Part shown: positions 43,880 through 52,577 of the stretch, piece by piece | Numbering within the stretch: position 1 is the first letter of the stretch | Layout of the letters: every line of letters starts with the position of its first letter | DNA from: Rhizobium sp. BK251 | Lineage (GTDB): Bacteria > Pseudomonadota > Alphaproteobacteria > Rhizobiales > Rhizobiaceae | Direction: 5' to 3' | Assembly (NCBI RefSeq): GCF_004345245.1 | Contig: NZ_SLUQ01000008.1 | Span: 310,001-374,000, forward strand | Length of the DNA: 64,000 nucleotides | The notes under the pieces: generated by a model | The model's input: the letters and a program-made list of their open reading frames with translations, nothing else | Database searches by the model: none | What the model was told of the DNA's origin: nothing | Translations under genes and position numbers: made by a program

Positions 43880-44065
43880 CTAACCACGCTCTCAAAGATC
43901 GCCGGGCGATCGTCTTGTGTTCATAAGAGGTATCGAACCCAAGATTCAGGAGACCCCCTTCACAAGATCAGATGACGCCCAATCATCATAGACATGCGCC
44001 AGCTTCGCAAAGTATGAGAGTGGAAGTTGGCGCAGCCTTCGGCAAGGTCCTGCGGACAGCCCGTT

Positions 44066-44326
44066 TCAAGCCCAGAACTGATCCAGCCACAGATTGAGCT
44101 TGTCAAATCCCCTGTTATTCACCGCGTAGATGCGCTTCGTACCTTCCGAGGTGACGGAGACGAGGTTGCTGTCGAGAAGCGCTTTCAGGTGCTGCGACAC
44201 AGCCGGACGGCTGATCGGCAGCCCCTGTGCAAGCTCATTTACCGTCCTCGGGGCGCGCCGCAACTCCTCCAGCAGAAACCGCCGGTTTGGATCAGAGATC
44301 GCAGCGAAGGGGTCCATGGTCGACAT
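44066..44326 (-). CDS. ArsR family transcriptional regulator
   Basis: An 86-residue single winged-helix protein. It reads FAAISDPNRRFLLEELRRAPRTVNELAQGLPISRPAVSQHLKALLDSNLVSVTSEGTKRIYAV, the ArsR/SmtB pattern with the recognition helix at SRPAVSQHLKAL. It has no cysteine metal-binding pair (ELCVCDL type), so it is probably a non-metal member. Such genes often sit upstream of an SRPBCC/AHSA1 protein gene, but none is adjacent here. It is monocistronic, 174 bp from the TauE gene. Confidence 0.88.
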   Translation of the reverse strand: MSTMDPFAAISDPNRRFLLEELRRAPRTVNELAQGLPISRPAVSQHLKALLDSNLVSVTSEGTKRIYAVNNRGFDKLNLWLDQFWA

Positions 44327-44499
44327 AAGAAAAAGCTACGTCAAAGCTTCGCACGCGGCAAGTCAATAATTGTGCACCGCAATGAAACTGCTGCGGTGCC
44401 AAGCATAAATCTCGATATATTGGACGCAATTCATTGGAAGGGGCGTCAGCGCTACTCATCCCGGCTGCTGAAGATGAGTTCCGGGCGGTAAGCGAACGC

Positions 44500-45264
44500 C
44501 TAGAATCCCAGTCCTTCCCTCACGATCAGAAGCGCTGCAATGAAAGCCATGCCGTACATGAAGGGGTAGAAAATATCCGGCTTCATGCGGCGGATCACCC
44601 ATGCGCCGGCAATCGTCGCGAGCGGCGCAAAGGGCAGGAGCGTGGCTGATGCCATGAGGTTGGTAGTGTCGAGCTGTCCGAGCGCGAAATATGGTATGAG
44701 CTTGATCGCATTCATGATTGCGAAGAAGCGCACGCTCGTTCCGGTATATTCGCGCGGGTGCAGCTTCAGCGGCAGCGCGTAGATCTGAAAGGGAGCGCCC
44801 CCGGCATGCGCGACGAAACTGCCATAGCCGGACAGTGTTCCCCATAGGGCCGCGCGAACTGGACGCTGGCCGGCCGGCGGCAATACGCGATGACGCCCGG
44901 GACCGAAGTTGTTGTAGAAGTAACGCAGTACGAACAGAATGGTGACGAGGCCGATCACCAGCCGCAGGACGTAGCCGGGCACGATCGCCGATGTCGCCCA
45001 GCCGAGCGCGATGCCGAAGATGCCGCCGGGCAGCAGGATCTTCAGCGTCGGGGTATCGCCGTGCTGGCGCCATATCCAGAGCGAGATCAGGTCCATGAAG
45101 ATGAGGATGGGCAGCAGGATGGCGGCGGCCTGGACCGGCGAGACGACGAGGGCGAGGATCGGCACGCCCATCAGCGAAAGCGCATCGCCCATTCCTCCCT
45201 TGGTCAAGCCGACCAGAACGACCGCGGGGATCGCCGCGGCATAGAACGAATAGTCCGGCAGCAT
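44500..45264 (-). CDS. TauE/SafE family membrane permease
   Basis: A 254-residue integral membrane protein with about eight helices. It has the two TauE/SafE half-repeats: IPAVVLVGLTKGGMGDALSLMGVPILAL in the first and GTLSGYGSFVAHAGGAPFQIYALPL in the second, containing the conserved GxxxGGxG- and HAGG-type loops. The family exports sulfite, sulfoacetate and related organosulfonates. The substrate is not indicated by neighbours. It is divergent from the ThiE-like gene. Confidence 0.9.
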   Translation of the reverse strand: MLPDYSFYAAAIPAVVLVGLTKGGMGDALSLMGVPILALVVSPVQAAAILLPILIFMDLISLWIWRQHGDTPTLKILLPGGIFGIALGWATSAIVPGYVLRLVIGLVTILFVLRYFYNNFGPGRHRVLPPAGQRPVRAALWGTLSGYGSFVAHAGGAPFQIYALPLKLHPREYTGTSVRFFAIMNAIKLIPYFALGQLDTTNLMASATLLPFAPLATIAGAWVIRRMKPDIFYPFMYGMAFIAALLIVREGLGF

Positions 45265-45374
45265 GGCTTTTGACGGTTCCTCCTCTTGTCAGTCCCCTCT
45301 ATCGGAATTACTCACACAAAACGAGCGCGGATTTTCCACAGGAAGGGATATCCGCCGAAAAGGAATATCCTGCG

Positions 45375-46028
45375 ATGACCGAACCAGAAAACCGCTGCCG
45401 TCTCGTGCTGATCGCCCCTGATATCGCTGACGCGGAAGAGAGAAGCCAGATTGTCGGCGACGCGCTGAGGGGCGGGGACGTTGCCTCCGTGATCGTGCCG
45501 CGCTACGGGCTCGACGACACGATCTTCCAGAAGCACGCCGAACGTCTCGTGCCGGTCATCCAGGCCGCCGGGGCCGCGGCGCTGATTGCCGGCGACAGTC
45601 GCATCGCCGGCCGCGCCAAGGCCGACGGGCTGCATCTCGATGCGCCGGCAGCGGAGCTCGCCGAGGCGGTCGAGAAGTTTTCGCCGAAGCTCATCGTCGG
45701 TGGGGGAAATGCATCCGACCGGCACAACGCGCTGCAGATCGGCGAGGCGCGACCCGACTATGTTTTCTTCGGCAAGCTCGAAGGGGATATCAAGCCGGAG
45801 GCGCATCCGAAGAACCTGGCGCTCGGCGAATGGTGGGCCTCGATGATCGAGATCCCCTGCATCATCATGGGCGGCACAGATCCGGAATCGACACTGGCGA
45901 TCGCCGAAACCGGCGCCGAATTTGCGGCACTTCGGCTTGCCGTCTTTGCGGAGCCGGCCGCGGCAGCCTCGGTGGTCGCACGCGTCAACGCGTTGCTTGA
46001 CGAAAAAGCGCCACGGTTTGGGGATTGA
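45375..46028 (+). CDS. Thiamine phosphate synthase-like protein
   Basis: A 217-residue TIM-barrel protein of the ThiE/TenI superfamily. It shows CRLVLIAPDI as the first strand, AGDSRIAGRAKADGLHLDAP at the position of the ThiE ND-R-x-ADG-H-G loop, and PDYVFFGKLEGD near the phosphate-binding part. The canonical ND and the pyrophosphate-binding (Q)xRxK and GPxFxTxTK elements are altered, so true thiamine-phosphate synthesis is uncertain. No other thiamine genes and no TPP riboswitch are adjacent. ATG 45375 is used. It lies 10 bp upstream of the Sel1-repeat gene and is likely cotranscribed with it. Confidence 0.75.
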   Translation: MTEPENRCRLVLIAPDIADAEERSQIVGDALRGGDVASVIVPRYGLDDTIFQKHAERLVPVIQAAGAAALIAGDSRIAGRAKADGLHLDAPAAELAEAVEKFSPKLIVGGGNASDRHNALQIGEARPDYVFFGKLEGDIKPEAHPKNLALGEWWASMIEIPCIIMGGTDPESTLAIAETGAEFAALRLAVFAEPAAAASVVARVNALLDEKAPRFGD

Positions 46029-46038
46029 AGTCCAATCT

Positions 46039-47160
46039 ATGTCATCCGGTCGGTCACATCGCAGATATCGAAGGCTAACGCTCCTGGCGGTTGCGCTGGC
46101 GTGCCTGCCGCCTGTCGCGCAGGCGCAGGAGAGCGTCGTCACGCGTCCGGCGGAGACTGCTCCCTCCTCGTTCAAGGCTGAAAGACCGAAAGACGCCACA
46201 GGCGAGGGCGCTGCAAAACCCGACCCCGCGGCACCTGCCGGGGAAAACCCGAAGCCGTCGGAGGGCGTCGGCGTCTTTGACCGAATGGGCGCGAGCCTGC
46301 CCGATCTCCCGCCCGAGAAGGACTACAAGGGACAGGTCGACGAGGCCTACGGCGCCTTTCAGCGCGGCTATTACCTTACCGCCATGGACAAGGCGTTGCC
46401 CCGGGCCCAGCTCGGCGATCCGGCCGCGCAGACCCTCGTCGCAGAGCTGATGTCCGAAGGGCTCGGCGTGAAGCGCGACACCAAGGATGCGGCCTTCTGG
46501 TACGGCAAGGCAGCTGAAGGTGGCGATCCCACCGCGATGTTCAAATACGCAGTCATCCTGATGGAAGGGAAGGATGTGCAGCGGGACCGGGCGAAGGCCG
46601 ACGCATTCATGCACAAGGCCGCCGACGCCGGTCAGGCCTCGGCGCAGTTCAACTGGGCCCAGACCCTGACCGCCGACAATCCCGGCAAGAAGGGGCTCGA
46701 ACTCGCCTTGCCATATTTCGAAAAGTCGGCCGAACAGGGGATCGCCGACGCGCAATATGCGGTCGCCCAGCTCTACATCAGTCTCGATGTCCCGCCGCAG
46801 AAGAAGAACCTCGCACGTGAATGGCTGGCTAGGGCCGCGCACGCCGGCTATGACACGGCGGAAGTCGACATGGGCGTGTGGCTCATCAATGGCGTCGGCG
46901 GCAAGCCGGACTACAAGAAGGGCTTCGAGTGGCTGCAGTTCGCCGCCAATCGCGGCAATATCGTCGCGCAGAACAAGCTCGCCCATCTTTACATCAACGC
47001 CATCGGCACCGGGCCTGACCCCGTCGAGGCGGCGAAATGGTACGTGCTCTCGCGGCGCGCCGGCCTTGCCGATCCCGCGCTCGAGGACTTCTACCTTGGC
47101 ATCAACGACGATCAGCAGAAGGCGGCCATCGATGCCGCCAACAAGTTCAGGCGCAAATAG
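46039..47160 (+). CDS. Exported Sel1-like repeat protein
   Basis: About 373 residues. A signal peptide (RLTLLAVALACLPPVAQAQ) is followed by a Pro/Ala-rich segment and, from about residue 100, at least six Sel1-like repeats (for example AAFWYGKAAEGGDPTAMFKYAVILMEGK and LAREWLARAAHAGYDTAEVDMGVWLING). Sel1 repeats form solenoids that mediate protein-protein contacts; related secreted proteins (ExoR of rhizobia) regulate signalling from the periplasm. Whether this is ExoR-like cannot be decided here. It starts 10 bp after the ThiE-like stop and is convergent with the soluble receptor-like gene (36-bp gap). Confidence 0.88.
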   Translation: MSSGRSHRRYRRLTLLAVALACLPPVAQAQESVVTRPAETAPSSFKAERPKDATGEGAAKPDPAAPAGENPKPSEGVGVFDRMGASLPDLPPEKDYKGQVDEAYGAFQRGYYLTAMDKALPRAQLGDPAAQTLVAELMSEGLGVKRDTKDAAFWYGKAAEGGDPTAMFKYAVILMEGKDVQRDRAKADAFMHKAADAGQASAQFNWAQTLTADNPGKKGLELALPYFEKSAEQGIADAQYAVAQLYISLDVPPQKKNLAREWLARAAHAGYDTAEVDMGVWLINGVGGKPDYKKGFEWLQFAANRGNIVAQNKLAHLYINAIGTGPDPVEAAKWYVLSRRAGLADPALEDFYLGINDDQQKAAIDAANKFRRK

Positions 47161-47196
47161 GCGACAGGACCGCTTTCTTGCAGCTGTCGACCCGGT

Positions 47197-48936
47197 CTAG
47201 AACAGCGCGTCGGCGAAGAGATCCTCGTCGTCGTTCGCCTTGGGCGTTTCGACCGGTGCCGAAGCCACGGCTTCGCCTGCTGGGAGAATGCTCCGATGGA
47301 CAGTCCGCTCCTGCATCATCGTGTAGAGCTTGAAGACCTTCTGGTCGAGCGGCGCGACTGCTTCCGCGAGATCCGAGATGTCGGCCATCTCCGCTCCGGC
47401 CATGTCGTTCAGGTAGTCGGCGCAGTGGGTCAGTACCTCGCCGAGATCGTGCTGGAAGTCGAGCTTTGCAATCGAAAGGCCGATCTTGCCGGCAACTTCC
47501 CGGCCGTGCTCGGAAAGCACCGCCAGTTCCTTTTCCATGGTCTCGGCCGCCGAGCGGATGCTGTCGACCGTGTCGGTCAGGCGGCTGTCGAGGCTGTCGC
47601 CGGCGGCCTGTTGTGTCGGGGCTATACGGCCGGCGGCCTGTTCCAGGCCGGTAAGACCGTTGACGATCTCGTCGGCCGATTCATCGAGCTTCGCCGCGAA
47701 TATTCGTAACTCAGCGGTTACGACATTGATGGAGCGACCTTCCTCGCCCATGCGGCTGCAACGCAGGTTGGTGTTCAGCGCCATGTAGTGGATGTCGGTC
47801 TTGACTGCACGGATGATCTCGATGCTCCGCAGGAGTTTCGCGGCCGTTCCGAGCGTCGACTGGCTGATCCTGTCCGCCTCGCGGCTTACGCTCTCCACCT
47901 GCCGGACGATGCCTTGTGCGGCCGAGATGCTCTCTTCCAGCGCCCGCATGGAGTTGTCGCCGCTGCCGTCAGGGCCCTGCATGGCGTCGCGCAGATCCAG
48001 GATCTGCTGGGTGTCGCCGCCGAAACTCGAAATCGTCTGCACGACATTGCCGGACTCGCGCTGGAAGTCGCTGCAGATCTCGTTCATCTGCGCTGCTGCC
48101 AGATGATGGAAGACGTTCTGGATACGCGCATGCGATCGGGCGTCCATCTCCCGGTTTTCGTCGGCCATCCCGAATTCATCGAGGAGCGAAAGGGTCGCCT
48201 GCACGTGCTCGATGCGCTGGCGGGTAATGTCGCCGATCTGCAGCGCAGAAAGCGTGGTTGCGACCTTGGACTGTACGCCGCGCGCAATCGCACGGACCTG
48301 GGCAGCGATTTCGGCAAGCCCCTTTCGGTGCGCCATGATCTTCTGCGCGTCGTCCTGGAGTGCACGCGCCACCTGCGGCACGGTTGCGGCATATTCCTGG
48401 GAAACGCCTGCACCGAAAGTCGAGGCCACCTTGACGCTCTTTTCAAGCTCGTTGAGCTCATCGGCGAAGCTGTTAACCTCGGCGGTTCCGGAATGGATGC
48501 GCTCGAGGATCTCCTCGGCGAACCCGGCGAATTCAGCGATGCCGGCGCCGGTGATCTTGACGGTGACGGCAAAGGTCCGCAGGTAGCGCATCGTCTCCTG
48601 CATGTCGCTGACATGGACGCGCAGCTTCGCGCCGGCCCCGGCAAGCGCGCTCAGATTGTCGAGCCGCTCATCTTGCTGGGCGGGCAACTCCGTTAGGGCT
48701 TGGACCGTCGTGCGCAGCTCCGCCCCGGCATCACCCTTGCCTTCGTGGTCGAGGGCCTTGGTGAGCTGGTCGAGGGAGTTCAGCAGTCGGTTCAGTACCT
48801 CCATGACGGAGAGAAGCACCGCGCCGCCGTCGAGAAAGCGCTTCTCGATCGTGGCGCGAGCCGATTCCAGGGTCGCGCTGATTTCCATCCCGTGTGCCTG
48901 CGGATAGGCATGTGCCAAAGCTGTCCCGTTTTTCAC
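47197..48936 (-). CDS. Soluble chemoreceptor-like protein with degenerate signalling tip
   Basis: A 579-residue protein with no membrane helix or known sensor domain. It is long, helical and heptad-rich. Residues about 370-425 align with the MCP hairpin tip: the usual NAAxEAARAGExGxGFAVVAxEVR is read as LNTNLRCSRMGEEGRSINVV then TAELRIFA, so the CheA/CheW-contact glutamate becomes arginine and the alanines are replaced. A second conserved motif ALQIGDITRQRIEHVQ (about 231-246) is typical of related cytoplasmic chemotaxis proteins. The C-terminus ends NDDEDLFADALF. It is divergent from the STAS-cheY-cheA operon and is probably a modified partner of that pathway rather than a normal receptor. 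Confidence 0.7.
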   Translation of the reverse strand: MKNGTALAHAYPQAHGMEISATLESARATIEKRFLDGGAVLLSVMEVLNRLLNSLDQLTKALDHEGKGDAGAELRTTVQALTELPAQQDERLDNLSALAGAGAKLRVHVSDMQETMRYLRTFAVTVKITGAGIAEFAGFAEEILERIHSGTAEVNSFADELNELEKSVKVASTFGAGVSQEYAATVPQVARALQDDAQKIMAHRKGLAEIAAQVRAIARGVQSKVATTLSALQIGDITRQRIEHVQATLSLLDEFGMADENREMDARSHARIQNVFHHLAAAQMNEICSDFQRESGNVVQTISSFGGDTQQILDLRDAMQGPDGSGDNSMRALEESISAAQGIVRQVESVSREADRISQSTLGTAAKLLRSIEIIRAVKTDIHYMALNTNLRCSRMGEEGRSINVVTAELRIFAAKLDESADEIVNGLTGLEQAAGRIAPTQQAAGDSLDSRLTDTVDSIRSAAETMEKELAVLSEHGREVAGKIGLSIAKLDFQHDLGEVLTHCADYLNDMAGAEMADISDLAEAVAPLDQKVFKLYTMMQERTVHRSILPAGEAVASAPVETPKANDDEDLFADALF

Positions 48937-49289
48937 GCTGTTACCTTTTTTACTTGGCGATGGGCCTGTTTGACTCTGACCCTAAACGGTCCAAGCAAAC
49001 GTCCGGTAAACTTGCGGGACTCGCAGGCGTTGTAGCGTCTACTTTAGCGAGCAGAGTTAACCAAAGCTCTACAGTGGTTTGGCCGGCAATGCCTGGTGAC
49101 GCTTACATTATTGAAAAAACGATATTTTCCTGACTTCTCTCTTCGCCGCCTGTGATTTCTTCCGGATGAAAAATGGGAGTCTCCGGACTCGCGAAAATTG
49201 CGCCTTCATGCAACTTCCATTTACGGCCTGTTAATGCTGCCATGAGATTCCATGGGTTATCTACAAGTAATTCGCCGTTCCAGGGGGCT
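48937..49289. other. Intergenic region upstream of the chemosensory operon, 353 bp
   Basis: Separates the divergent soluble receptor-like gene and the STAS gene, and is noticeably more AT-rich than the surroundings (for example ATTATTGAAAAAACGATATT). It must hold promoters for both directions. A small dyad GAGTC-TCCG-GACTC lies at 49176-49189. I see no clear sigma-28 or sigma-54 promoter and no convincing coding frame. Confidence 0.5.
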
Positions 49290-49616
49290 GTGTTGGAAGC
49301 GAATAAAGTTTATCACACCGTCATATCTTTTCCCGTATCGCTGAATATTAGAAACTCCTCAGATTTACATCTAAGTATTACTGAGAAATTTCGAGACAAT
49401 ATTTCCGTCGTATTCGAGATACCTGCAGATGCGGAAGCAGACCTGAGCTTCGTCCAGCTCGTCGAATCCGCGCGTATCCATGCCAAGGCTTCGGGAAAAT
49501 CGCTCCGTCTCGCCTCTCCGGCTACAGGCTCCGTGCTCAAGGTTCTGGAGCGTGGTGGCTTCGTCGAAGCGATGTCGGCAGAAGACGCCCAGTTCTGGCT
49601 CCATCGAGAGGTTTAG
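49290..49616 (+). CDS. STAS-domain protein of the chemosensory cluster
   Basis: About 108 residues, forming one STAS domain (anti-sigma-factor antagonist type): VYHTVISFPVSLNIRNSSDLHLSITEKF is followed by LSFVQLVESARIHAKASGKSLRLASPATGSVLKVLERGGF. The usual phosphoserine (DSSG) position reads LSFV, so regulation by phosphorylation is unlikely. The start is GTG 49290 or TTG 49293; AGGGGG at 49282-49287 suits the TTG. Earlier ATGs would add AT-rich, unrelated sequence. It lies 2 bp upstream of cheY and is the first gene of the operon. Confidence 0.75.
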   Translation: MLEANKVYHTVISFPVSLNIRNSSDLHLSITEKFRDNISVVFEIPADAEADLSFVQLVESARIHAKASGKSLRLASPATGSVLKVLERGGFVEAMSAEDAQFWLHREV

Positions 49617-49618
49617 CA

Positions 49619-49987
49619 ATGAGCACGAGAATTCTGACTGTCGACGATTCCGCAAGCATCCGCCTGACGACCAATGTGGCGCTTTCGAACGCCGGCTATG
49701 AGGTCACGGAAGCCGTCAACGGTGCGGAAGGCCTGGACAAGGCAAAGTCCGGCCACTTCGACCTGATCGTCACCGACCTCAACATGCCGATCATGGACGG
49801 TCTGACGATGATCGAGGAACTGCGCAAGTCGCCGGCCCACATGGGCGTGCCGATCATCTTCCTCACCACCGAATCCGACAACGACCTCAAGGCACGCGCC
49901 AAGGCCGCCGGCGCTACCGGCTGGCTCACGAAGCCGTTCGATCCCGAAAATCTCGTCAAGATCGCCAGAAAGGTGCTCGGCCGATGA
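49619..49987 (+). CDS. cheY: Chemotaxis response regulator CheY
   Basis: A 122-residue single receiver domain. Acidic pocket residues D9 and D10 (TVDDSASIR), phospho-acceptor D53 (VTDLNMPIMDG), T83/T84 (FLTTES) and K105 (LTKPF) are all present. The product is phosphorylated by CheA and either binds the flagellar switch or acts as a phosphate sink or other output. It lies 2 bp after the STAS gene, and its stop overlaps the cheA start by 4 bp. Confidence 0.95.
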   Translation: MSTRILTVDDSASIRLTTNVALSNAGYEVTEAVNGAEGLDKAKSGHFDLIVTDLNMPIMDGLTMIEELRKSPAHMGVPIIFLTTESDNDLKARAKAAGATGWLTKPFDPENLVKIARKVLGR

Positions 49988-52041
49988 GCTCGCCGGATCC
50001 TGTTGCAGTCTTCCGCATCGAAGCCGCCGAATGCCTGGAACAGATCGAGGCCGGCCTTCTCGACATGACGCATCGCCTTGACGACAAGGATCTGATCGAC
50101 GCGGTCTTCCGCGGCCTTCATACGTTGAAGGGTTCGGGCGCGATGTTCGGCTTCGATGCGCTCGCCGCCTTCACCCATCATTGCGAGACGGCATTCGACC
50201 GCGTTCGCAAGGGCGAGGTGCCGGCCACGAGCGAGCTGGTCGCGGCAGTCCTTGCAGCGCAGGATCACATGCGCGCGCTCGTCGACGATCCGGACGGCGA
50301 TCATGGGGCAACGGGCCAACGCCTGCTGGCACAATTGCAGAGCGCCGTCGGCGGCAGGCGCGAGGTTGCACCGGCCGCGGCAGTCGCAGCACCGGCTGCT
50401 GTACCGCAATCGACAGCCGCCAGAACCTGGCGAGTGCGCTTCAGCCTCCCCGAAAACGCGATGGCAAACGGCACCAATCCGCTCGGCCTGCTCGATGAGC
50501 TGCGTGAACTCGGCGAATGCTCGATCATCGTGAACAAGGCGACGCTTCCGTCACTCGAAAACCTTGTGCCGACCGAGCTCTATCTTTCCTGGAATGTGAC
50601 GCTCACCACCGAGCAGCCGCGTTCGGCAATCGACGACGTTTTCATCTTCGTCATGGACGACATGCAGTTGGACGTGGAGGAGATCACAGATACTGCGGCT
50701 CCTGCCAAGATGGCGGCGGTGCCGGCCATGCCCGCCGTCGAAAAGGCGCCGGAAGCAGTCCCGGTCTTCGTGCCGCCAGTCGTTGCGGCTGCGACGGCAT
50801 CGGTCGAGCCTGCGCCCGCACGGCGCGAGACGGCTCCCGCGGTGGCCGATAGCCGGCAGGCCAAGGCGACCGAAAACGTGCGTGTTCCCGCCGAGCGTCT
50901 CGACGAGCTCATGGATCGCGTCGGCGAACTCGTCATCGCCCAGTCGCGTCTCAGCCGGCTTGCAAGCGCAAGCGCCGACATCTCGCTCCGCTCCGTTTCC
51001 GAGGAGATCGAGCGCCTTTCAGGCGAACTGCGCGACACGATGATGGTGCTGCGCATGGTGCCGGTCGCAACCTTGTTCGGTCGCTTCCGCCGGCTCGTCC
51101 ATGATCTTGCCCGGGAGACCGGAAAGGTCATCGAGCTGGTGACGGAGGGCGAAAGCACCGAGGTCGACAAGACCGTCATCGAGCGTCTTGCCGATCCGCT
51201 CGTCCATCTTGTCCGCAATTCGATCGACCATGGCCTTGAAAAGCCCGAGGAACGCGTGGAGGCCGGCAAGGTCGAAGCGGGAACGGTAACGCTCTCGGCA
51301 CGGCAGGCCGGCGGCGAGGTCATCATCTCGATCAAGGACGACGGCCGCGGCATCAACCGGGAGCGCGTGCGCGCCAAGGCGGAATCCTCCGGGCTCATCC
51401 AGCCGGGGCAGGCGCTCTCCGATGCCGAGCTGCTCCAGCTCATCTTCGCACCGGGCTTCTCGACCGCAGCACAGATCACCAATCTTTCCGGCCGAGGTGT
51501 CGGCATGGACGTGGTCAAGAAGACGGTCGAGGCGCTTCGCGGCGCGATCGATATCGAGAGCCGGCCGGGGGAGGGCTCCGAGGTTTCGCTGCGCATCCCG
51601 CTGACGCTCGCCATCATCGACGGCCTCCTCGTGCGCGTCGGCACCGGCAGCTATGTCATTCCGCTCTCTGCGGTCGAGGAATGCCTCGAACTGTCGCTGG
51701 AGGAGGACCTGCGCTCGCGCGGTCGGAGCTTCATCTCGCTGCGCGACAGCCTCGTGCCGTTCTTGCGGCTGAGGGAGGTCTTCCGCACCGGCACCCGGCC
51801 GGACGTCTACCAGAAGGTCGTCGTGGTCTCCACCGGCACGGAGCGCGTCGGTCTCGTGGTCGACCAGATCATCGGCGACCACCAGACGGTCATCAAGTCC
51901 ATGTCCAAGCTCCACCAGGACGTCACCCATTTTTCGGGCGCCACGATCCTCGGCGACGGCAGCGTCGCCCTTATCCTCGATGTCGCGCATCTGGTGGCAG
52001 CCGGCCAGCAACAGGAGGCGCAATTGCGCGCAGCGGGATGA
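49984..52041 (+). CDS. cheA: Chemotaxis histidine kinase CheA
   Basis: A 685-residue kinase. The HPt domain has phosphorylatable His46 (GLHTLKGSGAMFGFD). A second N-terminal domain (about 140-235; TWRVRFSLPENAMANGTNPLGLL) replaces the usual CheY-binding P2. A Pro/Ala linker and the P3 dimerisation helices (about 300-365; VPAERLDELMDRVGELVIAQSRL) follow. The HATPase domain has the N-box LVRNSIDHGLE, DDGRGI and the glycine-rich GRGVGMDVV. The CheW-like P5 domain covers about 545-680. The cheY and cheW starts overlap its ends by 4 bp each (ATGA), so expression is coupled. Confidence 0.95.
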   Translation: MSSPDPVAVFRIEAAECLEQIEAGLLDMTHRLDDKDLIDAVFRGLHTLKGSGAMFGFDALAAFTHHCETAFDRVRKGEVPATSELVAAVLAAQDHMRALVDDPDGDHGATGQRLLAQLQSAVGGRREVAPAAAVAAPAAVPQSTAARTWRVRFSLPENAMANGTNPLGLLDELRELGECSIIVNKATLPSLENLVPTELYLSWNVTLTTEQPRSAIDDVFIFVMDDMQLDVEEITDTAAPAKMAAVPAMPAVEKAPEAVPVFVPPVVAAATASVEPAPARRETAPAVADSRQAKATENVRVPAERLDELMDRVGELVIAQSRLSRLASASADISLRSVSEEIERLSGELRDTMMVLRMVPVATLFGRFRRLVHDLARETGKVIELVTEGESTEVDKTVIERLADPLVHLVRNSIDHGLEKPEERVEAGKVEAGTVTLSARQAGGEVIISIKDDGRGINRERVRAKAESSGLIQPGQALSDAELLQLIFAPGFSTAAQITNLSGRGVGMDVVKKTVEALRGAIDIESRPGEGSEVSLRIPLTLAIIDGLLVRVGTGSYVIPLSAVEECLELSLEEDLRSRGRSFISLRDSLVPFLRLREVFRTGTRPDVYQKVVVVSTGTERVGLVVDQIIGDHQTVIKSMSKLHQDVTHFSGATILGDGSVALILDVAHLVAAGQQQEAQLRAAG

Positions 52042-52541
52042 ACACAGCGGCCGAAAACTTCGCCACCCACTGGAATGTAGCCGAAGAGATCGAGGTCCTG
52101 ACGTTCAATCTGAACGGAGAGACCTTCGCGCTCGAAGCGTCCTCAGTCCAGGAGATCCTGGACCTGCTGCCGGAAACGATTGTGCCGGGCAGCCAGGCCT
52201 TCGTCGGCAGCGTCATCAATTTCCGCGGCAAGGTCATTCCCCTTGCCGATCTTCGCCTCGCGTTCGGCATGGAGGCCGTCGAGGCGACGATCGACAGCCG
52301 CATCATCGTGATCGAACTCGATCTCCAGGGCGAGCCGACGCTGGTCGGTTTGCGCACCGACAAGGTGAATGAAGTCACCACGCTTGCAAAAAGCGCAAGC
52401 GAAGCACCGCCGAGCGTAGGGATGCGCTGGCGGCCCGACTACATCAACTGCCTGGTCAAGCGTGGGGGCGAGTTCATCATCCTCCCGAATCTTCAGGCGA
52501 TCTTTTCGTCACGGCACGATGCGGCGGGGACCGCGCACTAA
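52038..52541 (+). CDS. cheW: Chemotaxis coupling protein CheW (first copy)
   Basis: A 167-residue CheW domain protein. VLTFNLNGETFALEASSVQEIL is the first strand pair, FVGSVINFRGKVIPLADLRLAFG the central signature, and GMRWRPDYINCLVKRGGEFIILPNL the C-terminal part. It links receptors to CheA. Its ATG overlaps the cheA TGA. It is followed 36 bp downstream by the first receptor. A second CheW (56294-56776) is more divergent, so the two may serve different receptors. Confidence 0.93.
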   Translation: MNTAAENFATHWNVAEEIEVLTFNLNGETFALEASSVQEILDLLPETIVPGSQAFVGSVINFRGKVIPLADLRLAFGMEAVEATIDSRIIVIELDLQGEPTLVGLRTDKVNEVTTLAKSASEAPPSVGMRWRPDYINCLVKRGGEFIILPNLQAIFSSRHDAAGTAH

Positions 52542-52577
52542 GTGCCAACCGGCCGACCGGCCATGAGGGGCAAGAAT

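Noticed and set aside
45265..45374. TPP riboswitch before the ThiE-like gene
   Set aside because: The CUGAGA-type core of the TPP aptamer is not present in this short leader.
48960..49133. Plus-strand 57-codon frame beginning MGLFDSDPK in the che upstream gap
   Set aside because: There is no ribosome-binding site, the composition differs from real genes here, and it ends before the STAS gene without any family resemblance.
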